From Glandiceps talaboti (Eukaryota > Hemichordata > Enteropneusta > Spengelidae): a stretch of DNA of 42,000 nt. How positions within the stretch are numbered: the first letter of the stretch is position 1; every line of letters starts with the position of its first letter. Location of the stretch: the NCBI RefSeq assembly GCF_964340395.1, contig NC_135558.1:7809001-7851000 (forward strand). The letters run 5' to 3'. The position numbers and the translations under genes were made by a program. A model generated the notes under the pieces. The model searched no databases. It saw only the letters and a program-made list of their open reading frames with translations, and was not told the DNA's origin. Shown piece by piece: positions 13,733-25,700 of the stretch.

Positions 13733-16700
13733 GGGACAGTTAATTTTGTTATAAAAGGTAATGACTTTTGGTGAGGTAAGGAACACTGAATCACCAACGG
13801 GAAGCCTGTCTGTAAGTCTAAATGATGGCAGAAACAATACATTGACTCCATGCCAAAAATTAGAAAGTTTAAATGTTGTACAGGATTTCAACCAGTAGTA
13901 CTAAAACATACTAAAGATAAAATCAATGCCTAAATAGCAAGGATAGTGTCTTTTCATTTGTATACTGAACCACATTCAGTGAATAAATGTTTTGTATTTT
14001 GATGCAAAATATGCTACAGTTACAGCTACTGCAGATTTAACGTACTGAATGTAAGATTATACAACTGAAGGCAACGTACAAATAAAGCTGATTATGATAC
14101 CTCATCTCTTATAAAATATAATTCTTCATTCAAAATTTGGTTATTTTCTTGGTCTCTCTTAAAAAGCCAATAGCAGTCATTAAGTTTGTTAGTGTGTTTG
14201 TTTGTTTGTGTATATGTTTGTTTGTTTGTTTGTTTGTGGTACATATCTTACCTTGGGTGCCATTTCTCCTTTGGATACTAGATCAGACAACATTGCCCAT
14301 TTTTCACTTGGGTCGCCTTCCTGTGATATCTTTGCCCTCAACATCTCACCAGCTGATATGTGTACGTAGCCGTACCTTTCCTGAAGTTTTGCACATTGTG
14401 TACCTTTGCCACTACCTGGTGCTCCTGTGATCGTGAATGAAACAAATAATATATCAGAGTTTTTGCTGATGTGTGGGAACCTCGGTAACAGACAGGGGTA
14501 AATTTGGTCAAACTGGCATAGTTCCCATACACTGTAATATAATTTTGGTGGGAAACATTGGTAACATGAGTGGGGAACTCAGGTAAGTTTTACCTACTTA
14601 CCATCCTTAAAAAAACCACTGTAAATGTTTGTAGTTTGTGAAATAAAATGCTACTTATTGATGCTTGTAATGTTTATATTCTTTTATGTTACCATAATTG
14701 TTTTATTGGAAATTCTTTACTTTTTTCTGGCAGGTCAGATCAAGGGATTCAAACATATTTAACTTACAACAATAATGTTGTCAACGAGTCTGGTGTCTTT
14801 GTCATTTTTTTCACAAAATGGACCTCTAGACCTAACACTGCCAGCTGCTATAATATTTGAATATAACACTAATATGAACTTATAGAATTATCTTCAAATA
14901 TGATTTACTAGATATTTGAAAGCAACCAGTTGAAAATTTGTTAGTGATATTTTTTTTCCCATTTTCATATCTCCTTTTATTATTCGTTGAATATGAATAT
15001 ACTTACCAATAACTAAAATAAGTCTGGCTTGTGTACCCCCTTGTCTTGATATCGGGGGTAATGGAGATGTCTTCTTCATATCAGCCATACTTGGTTCTAC
15101 AAATGGAGGGGGGGGGGGGGGGGGAGGTGAAGAAATACAAAAGAGTGAGATTACTTTAACAAACAGGCGTAAGTTTGCACAAGTCTCTTGTCAAAAATAT
15201 CCAAAATGAAATACAATTTAAAGTATAATTATCCATATAAAATTTGGAGCATCTAAGAAGTCACTGAGCAGTATTCTCCAAGGATCTGTCAGTAGAAAAT
15301 AGCTGGCTTCATACTATGACTTTTTGAACAACACATCACAGTAACTTTCTTTGTAAAATTTTTAAATTTTACTTCGCTCTGCAGATTTCTAAAACATAAT
15401 ATGATATTTAAAAAATGCATCAAAGGCAGTTCAAAATTTGTTATCATGAAGAAAGTGCTGTCTGGCAATAGATTATCAAAAACTGTACTCAAATTTCAAA
15501 ATGTGTAGGTTTTGTTGTAAATATGAAAAGAAAAGTGGCACGTGTAGGAATTGAATCCACATCCCCTGAACACTAGTCAGAGTGCTGCAATCAGCTGAGC
15601 TAACATGCCGACTGGTAGATACCGTGAATTGAATCCTCGTCCCCAGAACACTAGTCAAAGTGTGTAGGTTGACAAGAAAATGCACCAAGAGAAGCATAAA
15701 TGTCAACATTTTTCTTTATACATGACAGGAATAGAAATGTAATTCCTCAAAATCAAATTCTTGAAACTTATACTGTTTCGTCTGTGTTCTTTGTTTTGAG
15801 ATGACATTTTCAGATAACAGTGAAAGTATAGATAAGATAAGATAAGATAACACTTTATTTTAGCCGTTTAGAAAATTTTACATTTCTAATTTGGTATTTA
15901 AACAAAATAAAGTTAGATGTATAAAAAGTGTAATTGCCAGACAGTGATTTTCTTCACAATGACAGCTACTAAACATAAATATTTTCGTTCACATATTCTT
16001 TTGACAATCTACAACATGTCTTGAAATTTGAGAAGACTTTTTTTATAATCTATCATCACATAGCAATTTTCTTTACATGACACATTTTCTTTGATAACCT
16101 ATATGCTTAAAAATGAAATTTGAATCCAAATTTTAATAATCTATTGCCACACAGCAATTTTCTTTACAAAGAAATCTATTAACATTTGAACTTTCCTTGA
16201 TGCATTTTCTAAACATTCTATTAGAAATTCAAGCCTATTTCAGATTTTCAAAAATATTCCAAGCCAAAAATAACATCATTATCAACACAAACGACTAAAA
16301 GCTCAAATTTCACTTCACACAGATTGATCTAGGCAAAAAGATACTAAATATAACTGATGTTATGATTTGTTCGATATCACTGCAATCAAATATGGAAACA
16401 CACAGCCTGTGGCTTAACACGGATTTTAATATCAAATTCTTCCGATTGCTTCTGGTTTTTTTCATGAATATATGAAGCTAGTCTTATAAGAAGTTTGGCT
16501 CCTATGGTTTGCTTGCACAGCAGTTAGAAATTGCAAATTTTTCCTTTACTTCAAGGTCTTGTAATAAAACATGCAAAAAATAAATAAAATAAAAACGAAA
16601 GTGTGTGGTGAGTGGTAAAATGTTGTTACAATCATTTTGAATATTTTTCTAAAGCAAACTAACCTCCAGACATCTTCTGATACGATCATCTACGATCTGA

Positions 16701-19700
16701 ATGATTTTGTTGAATGTCTTGTTTGCGTCAAAGACTTGTACAAATAAAGTACTGACATGCTATATAAAGATTACTGATCACAATGTTACCATGGCAACCG
16801 TTTCTATCTGATTCTCAGTTGGCAATGACGAAACTACTAACCTGTTTGGAATGTTGGTTCTCTTGATAACGTGGGAGTGATTGGTGGCAACGGAGTACTA
16901 CGTTTGGCTCCCTCGACGAAAGAGTTCCATTTGACATTCTCGACGCCCGTTGTTTTGGCTTTCTGTAAACAATCTTGCAGATATGTCACATGGTCCTCTG
17001 GTCTATAGTACATTAAACCAGTCATCAAACTCTGTAGAGAAATAAATTGAGATGCATTTAATTTACTATTAACTGCGATCTACTGCTATATATCAAACAC
17101 CCACACCTCCACCCCAAGTATCACCATGTACAACGGGATTAAGGCTAACAACATCATTACAGTTTATATCCTTGAATATTCTATTACAAATAAAGATATT
17201 AAGTAAGTTCTTATCTAGTCATCAAAATTAATTTGTTTATATACAAATGTATTTTTTATTAATATGTCATAGTTATCTTTTTTTGAATCTAGTTTATCAC
17301 CACTAATATATACAAAAAAATGGAGTCACGAATTAATCTAAATTCTAATACATACACACATACATACACACACACACACACACACATATGGTAAACTTTT
17401 GTTCTAAGGAATAAAATCTTACGCATTTATAGTTTTAAATTTAATTGAAATTTGATACTAATAAATTGTGCAAGTTCCATTTTTAATTCTTTTTTATTAG
17501 AGATTCATACATTTGATAACTCACCTTCAATCTCTGTACATTATAAATAGAACTACAAAGCTGACAAACAAATTACTGGCACAACCTTTAGAGTGAAAAC
17601 TGTGTATGTAACATTAATTATCAAACCCTGTAGGCATAGAAACCTCATGGTCTAGGTATAGTAATTATATTAATCAATCAATACTTGTACCACACACACT
17701 GTAAAAACATATGCACTTTACACATACATACATGTATGAATTCCTAGCTACTGTGTTTTTTTAAAGGGGGGAAGGACAAAAATCTATTGACGGGTTGCTA
17801 TGTATAATTTTATGTACAAAGTGAGGACAATCAGCTAAAATTAATTCAGGTTTTATGACACAGATACACATGATTTGAGGAAAGATTTCTCGTACTCACA
17901 AACATTAGGTGTACATTTTTAAGTTGCGAGATGCACTATATACTTTATTGACAATTTATTCAAATCTTACATGTATAAGATACAAGGTAAATAATCTGAG
18001 ACCAACTTCCATTTTTTTTCTTAATATTTGCAAATAAAATCACACAAATTTTTGATTAATTTCAAACAACAGATTTCATGTACTCAACATTTAATTAAAA
18101 ACTAGATGTCAAACTGAAGTTAAACTGCACAGTAACACCTGTACACCCCTCTAAGTTCGAGTTACACCTAGAAACGAGGGATTGTCAAAGTTACAAATAT
18201 CTGATAAAATGTGAAAATTGTAATCCTTTGAGTTGTAAATGTTGAAATATATTAATGGGACATAAAACTGCTACTACCTATTGTATTTAATGGACTTTGA
18301 ATCCATGAGTGGACAAATGTCAATACATTGTACTACTATATGTTTGTCTCAAGGGCAGCTAAGGTATTGTTATGTGTATCGTTGTTGAGCTGGCAGTACA
18401 CACCTAACAACGATACATATCTACAATCACAATTCAAGTGGTTTCCTAACATTCAGACTGTGTTTTTCAACTTTTTTGTTTATGGCAGTACACGGGTAAA
18501 ATATAACTAAATTCCCTACTAAACCAGGATTTTCTACCACTGATACTAGTGTATCTGTTAGGACAACAAGCAGGTAAAATCTACCTGAGTTTCTCTACGT
18601 ATTTTACCAGGATTCCCTATCAATGTTTTTTGTTAAATGGTGACAAACATAATAAAATCTACCTGGGTTCTCAAGGTAATATATTTTACGGTATGGTACA
18701 TACGGTTCAGGGTGAGAAAATCTGTACAAGTTTTACCAATGTTTTTCCCTTGTTAACTAGGTCCCCCCAGACCTTAAAATATACTCACTCATAATACCTT
18801 ACTCTAGACCATTTCAGACTTGTCCTAAATTTACATTGGAATGTAAACATGGAAATTAAAATTATAATTCAGCATACTGTAAATTGGAATTTTTTTTTTC
18901 ATTCTCTTCCCACAAGATGGGGGTTGGGTTGGGGGGGGGGGTTGTGTGAAAAGGTGCAGTTTTTAAAAAACAATATCCTTCTCCACCATAGACTAAAAAT
19001 ACTGAACTACTCTTTTTCTTCAGAATATTACATTAGGGCCTAAAAAAATTTTTGTGGTTCCGATTACACTCAATTTTAGAATAGGTGGGGTAGGTAGATT
19101 CTTTATTTTATTTTGCTATATACCGGTCTTTTTTTCATGTGTGAGTGTCTAGTTCAGGTAGTTATGTTTTCCATTGTTTTCCATTTGGTCTCTGTGTTAT
19201 TGGTTTCTTCTCATCAGATGTACAGCCACATTACAGATTGGAAGAACAGTTTTATAATCTTTTTAAGTTGATGTCATATTCCACATCCACTATTTCTCAT
19301 GAGATATACAACTTTCTCGATTTTATTAAATTTTTTATTGAATGTGTAAAAAAGGGTTTAAGGTCAGCAGTGAGAAACTACATTTTGTAGGTGGGGGTGG
19401 GGAACTAGAACCAAACAATTTTTTAGATCAAATCCTGTACATAAAATATCTACCTTTGTATTTTCCACTTGTTTTCCTTGCATTGAAAAACATTTTTGAA
19501 GCTTTCTATGGCCACATGCTGAGAATTCATTTTAGGACAAACAGTAAAACTAACATTTACGTCACATTTCTACTTCCAATATCTACTACCAATGGAGCAC
19601 AACTTTTAAATTGCTCAGTTTTTCTGCATTTTATGATGATTGTATCCACGTCATGACATACAGGAAATGAACCAAAGCACAATGACTAGCTATGTAGACT

Positions 19701-22700
19701 TAACGAAGTGAAGGAATGCTTAAATCACTCAGCCAATTTTTCTCCATTTTATGACGATTGAGTCGCAAATGACACACAGAAAATAGTCGACAGCACAATA
19801 GACGGTTTTATATAGGCTTAATGTAGTGAAGGGATGAGTGGATCGCAGCGTAATAAAATCAGGAAATGTGCGTCAAAGTTAACAAAGAAACGTTAAACTC
19901 AGTAAATTAGGTAGGAAGACTAGATATAAATTATTGATTCTGACCTGATCTCAAATACAAATTGCTAGATTTTCTTCCGAATTCTTTCAAATTTTCAATC
20001 ATATCTTTTCCTGTGATACAAAATCATGACTTGAAGCAGTTTTCCTCTTTTAAATTTTAGAATGAATATGTGCAAATTCTATTTCTCTCTCAAAAGTCCA
20101 GTTTCTTTTAAGAAGATTTTTAAACTATCAGAAGAAAATTTAAATACTGATTAAATCACTACCCCAGCCAAAAAGTTTAACAATGTGTTTAAGTTTTCTT
20201 CTTGTGAAGATTTTTGAACAAAACATTTTGTAATGTAACCTGCACTGCTTGAAACACAACCCATAATAATTCTCCATTGCCCTTTATAAAGGTTCCACCC
20301 ACTGATTTCTTGGAAATGATTTGCATGTACTGATTAACATAATTCTTTTTGTTATGTAAATTACTATTGATTATATTATAATGTGTTTTCTGAGAATACA
20401 GCTGCCTAAATATCATATTCTTAAATACATCAATCCCTAGTGATGGGGAGGGAAAGGGTAGTCTGGATGCCAATGTGGTCTCTAACTAGACGTGTGGTGG
20501 TATAAATCGGAACAATAGCTTATACGAACTAGACTATGGGGGGGGGGGGGGGGGGCGGCAGGGTGATGTGACAAAAATTTACAGCCTGTATTTGACACCT
20601 AAGGAACTCATCAGTAGTTCATGAAATGAAAACAATCCTGTAGTAATGGGGAGGGGGTTGAGGGCAGGAGTTAAGGGAGGGGGTTGTGGGAGGTTGTATG
20701 TGATCAAATCTACAACCTTCAATATTTGATATCATATAGAATATTGCTTGATAACATTCCCCGGTTTACAACTCAGGAAAATTTCACTTAGTTACCAACC
20801 ACAACAAAAAACACTGCGTCCATAAATTTAATATCACACTATATATCATACAGCTAGATTATCAATTCAATTAATACTTTCTATTATATTTTCAATTCAC
20901 ATTTGTAACACCTGCTGACAAGATCACCTCTTATAAGTTTAACTGACCTCCTTTCATGGTGCTGACATACATCAACATTCCCATTTCACTTCCCTATTAA
21001 TTTCCTATAGATACGGTAACAGGAAACTGTTTAAATTCATTAACTCATTTTCAACGGCCAAAATCACCTAAAAAATGCTAATAATAGAACTAGGTGACAA
21101 TAAAGAAGTAAGCGTGACAATAAGTGCTGTAGAAAGGTTACTAACTTTGAGGAATGAACTATAACTGTACATGGTAAAAACAGCATAGCAGCGACTGTCC
21201 TCGTTTCTGTACAACCGTTTTATAATCAATACATGTACTTTCCATTGATCCTAGTATAAAAAGCTGATAACATGTTTGCCTCACAATGTGTGTACAGCAG
21301 TTCACACATACATATTATTAATTATTCGTTAGCAAATCAATCAACCTATTTATGTAAAAAAATTAATTAATATACCTCATTATAAAATAAATCATATTAA
21401 AATTTGACAGCAAATTAAATATATAATAAAGAACTGAAAAAAATATTACGCTAACAAAATTTATTCTAAGCCATCAGTTCTAAAATTTAGTAAATATACT
21501 TTGCTTCAAATTTATCCTCCTTAAGTTTTGAAATTCTGCATTTATACCTATCCTGTCAGTTTCATATTATATTTAAGTTCTAGGATGCCACACTAAATAT
21601 TGCATATTTTAAATTATATTCTCTTAAAAATAAAGATTAATTAATTATGAAATTAATATAATAATTATTATAATTTATTCAAAGTTCAACATCTCAAATT
21701 ATGATAAATAATTATGTCAAAATATGTTTACACAAATGTCTGAGATAATTTTTTTCTCTGAAAGAGATTGATCATTAATAACAAATTTAGTATGATTATT
21801 AGAATTTCCTACCTTGCTACTGTGATGTCTAAGATTTGAATAGTCTACATACATGGTTCATTAATCTATTCACATCAAATCTGTGGTATTATTCTGAAGA
21901 AACCTTTCAACATGATCATCTTTAGAAAGTGCTTTCTTGTTGAATCCATTTTGTTATTAAATCTTGAATGCCAATCCAATTTAAATCAGTGTATGGTAGC
22001 GCTTTGGGCAATAACAAGGTAAAATATATTGGAGTCTTCCTACACATTATATCAAGTTTCCTGAAAGTGTTTTTTATTTGGGGCAATAAAATCTACCTGA
22101 GTTAAACCACACATTCTAGCTCTACCTGGGTTTCCTAGGTTCTTATTACCAAATTACTGTCCAAACCTATGTATTACAGGGCTTGAAATCAACTGTTTTC
22201 TTTGGTAGTCTTGGTGGGCTACCCATTTCAGAAATTGGTAACCCAAGTATTGTGACCTGTAGTCCCATATTCCTGAAAACAGATTTCCTCTATTGGAAGT
22301 ATGTGTCTTATTAAAATACTTTCATGTCCATAAATCTCCTATCTTCATCTCATAATCAGTGGTAGCCTGAGTGGGCTATGAACTGTAAATTGTGGTAGCC
22401 ACATGACAAGAATTGGTAGTCTGTTGGCATGGGACTACCCCGGTACTGTTAATTTCGAGCCCTGTATTAATATGATGAAGAAAATACCAATTTTACCAGA
22501 TTTCCCTATCTGCAGACCAGGTTCAAAATCTACAGCATTTACCCAGAACTCTGATGTGTTCTATAGTTCCCTTTACAATTCTACATTGTGAGCCTAGTTG
22601 TATATTAGTACTAGTAGTATCCAATCATAATCGCACATATTAAATCAATTTATCAGACTTTGATATACCAAGGTTCAATAGCCTACAAGCAGAATTGTAT

Positions 22701-25700
22701 CCCGTTGCCGTTGGATACGATGAGAATGACAGCCTCCAGTGAGGTCATAATCTGTTTACTGCTAATGGCTGACCCATGGAATTCTGTATGACTTCTCTGT
22801 TCAACTCCACTTATACCTGACACATTACTATAATCCCTAGACTATAAATTATCATACTAATATGACCCTTGTGGGTGTCCGCCACAGACTGAGAATTTCA
22901 CTCCCAAGAAGTCCAATCAGGAGTAATGGCCCTTAAATATTGAAACTTTTACACATTGATGACACATTCTGTATATTTTAATCTGTAGTGTTTTTCATAC
23001 AAACAGTAAACTAGATAAAAGATATACCCTAATTTCTTTACACATACTGACATTCTCCATCTATATTTTTATAAAATTCTATTTGCCTTTCCACACATTT
23101 TACCCAGGTCTCCTTACAGAACTCCTTATAGAACTATGAGCTTTAAGTTTAAGACAAAATTTCCCTCTTATTCCCTGTCTTATAAAAACATTGGTTTAAG
23201 ATAGAGTTATTTGTCTATGTACCTATCAAATCACCTATATGTTTGTTTTGTGCTTAAATCTGATGTTGACTATAGATATATATGTTCCTGTCATTACTAT
23301 TAAAACTATGACATAGTGTTCTCCGGTTTCTGTTTCTACACTACTATTAACCTAGGCACTTGGCTATCCGGCTTCAATTTGGCAATTTAACTAATGTATT
23401 AAAAGCCAGTATGTTGAGTCAGATAGCCTTAAGTCTACAGGCTATACTATTTTCTATTTGACCTTGATAAATTTGATGGAACTGATTGGAAAATACAACT
23501 TGATTATTTGAGAATGAACTATACTATAGTAGTATAAATTGGAGATTCTGAATTCTTTTGGGGATCCTCTGTTTGAGAAGTACCTCTACAAAATTGCTTG
23601 GGGAGACAGAATTCTTATTTGAGAATTAACTGTGGTAAACACAGAAAGCTGATAAGAATATTGAAATCCAATTTGTAAATGCTAGCCACATAATGACAAT
23701 TTGCCATGTAGTCAAACTACTGAAGATTTCAAATTACCATTCTCAACATACCCTGAAGGAATTCAAATTTGATCAATTTGACATCATCTGAAGTTCTGAC
23801 AAATCAGTTTAGTTTTTTAATTTTTCTTATTTCCTCCATAATCAAAACATCTTGCATGTCATTGTTAACATAGGAGAATTGACACTAGTGTGTGTTTTAT
23901 AAGTTCTAAGATTACAAGGATAACTATTTTCAAGATTATAATTATGCCACTTTCTCTGATTATTAACCCGCTGTTAATATACATATACATGAATTACAAA
24001 AGTTGAAACGTGAATACCATTAAGTTTACTATGATTTTAACTTAAGAATATTTAATTTCGAGTTTTTATTTATGCTTATTCCCTGCTTGTTCACCTTCCT
24101 TCAATCTGTTAAAATTTAATATACAAGGAGAATTGCAACTTGAGTATATTTCAATTTACTTTGATTATAATAATTAATTTTTTAATTATGTTAATTTCCC
24201 TAAATATCATTTAATCTTTCTTAAAACAATTGAACTTGAGTACCTTTGAATTAGTTATGAACTTTGAGAATCAATGACTGTATGGGTATTAATTATGTTT
24301 ATTTCCCTGACTATCTACTATCTAGCCGAGAGACTTGCCTTGTTGTTACTATCTCAAGAATTAGAAGCTCTCTGGTGTGCATAGCTTGTCAAGAAGCTCT
24401 CTGGTGTGCAGTCAACTTCTCAAGAAGCTGTCTGATGTGCAGAGCTTCTTGAGATAGTAACACCAAGACAAGTCTCTGGGGTACTGCATCATAATCATTT
24501 CAATTTGTTATTATACATTATTTAATATACATGTATATATCAATTATTCACGACAGGTTCCATAAAATCAAACATACTGAAACAGGTACATTATGTCTAA
24601 ATACAGTGAAATGTACACCTAGTGATTAATTTGTGAAATATTACATTCTTAAAGTAAGAAATCTACACAATTATGGTGTGCAATATTATTGACAAAGTTT
24701 TAGATTTCTTATGGAATAACAAAGTCTAAGTGAAATGTTCATAGATTACAACAGTTTGGAGGTAAGTTATGCAATATTTAAGAGATTAAAAGAACTTATG
24801 TTGATTTCACCTACCTGTCAAAACACATCACTAAGAATACATATGTCACATTTCTAATGTCTTATTTCTATTAACATTTATACCACAGGGTTATGTCAAT
24901 TGAACAAAACATAGATAAACAGAGTATGGAATAGGAGATTGATTGTTTGGAATGGAGTCAATCTTAATACAATCTAAGTCTGGAAGCTATTGATTTATGT
25001 GTGTAAAGATAGGATTATGCTTAATAGTGACTTTACAGATGTTTTTTACACTAAGTCACGTAAAACTGACTGCTGAGATTGCATTTACACAAAATAAATA
25101 AAAGCTAGTCTTCGATGAAATCATAAGAAAATGTAAGTTTTTCTTAAGAGTTTTAACAGATGAAAATTTATGCATAATTTATATGAATCACCAGGCTAAC
25201 AATTATATAGATAACAAATGTACAAGTAATAACTAATAAAGCGTGATAAAAATGTATATGAAATATATGATTGGACAGACTGGATTTTTTCAGTTTATAC
25301 TAAATTTAGATCATAATTTTACAGAATTATATCCCTTGTTTACTGTATACAATATAATTTTCTATTTCAATGTACTGCCAGTCATTTTTGTATTCTGATA
25401 TTAACTTGAGTCATGAAATGGGAATGAACAATGAAATCAGCGAAGCAAATCTCTTTCAAAATATATGCCATGTTTTGATCAAAATTGGTTTGATATTTTA
25501 TCATGTCAGTTAATATCTTTCTGGGCTATCTTTCCATGTCATGATATATAGAATGAGATACATCCTTTGTTGAACTGCACTGTTCACTTTGATATCACGT
25601 ATCAACAGTCATCATTGTCCTATCAACGTTATTTTTATTCTCACATGTACACTGAAAATACAATATTTTGATGGATTTTATGAGTCATTTGTGCTCCCAA

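Noticed and set aside
13601-13891. Thr-His repeat ORFs, minus strand
   Set aside because: Translation of a (GT)n microsatellite.
18549-19656. Series of 60-104-codon plus-strand ORFs in AK5-like intron 1
   Set aside because: AT-rich, no recognisable domain, no splice continuity, and they overlap repeats.
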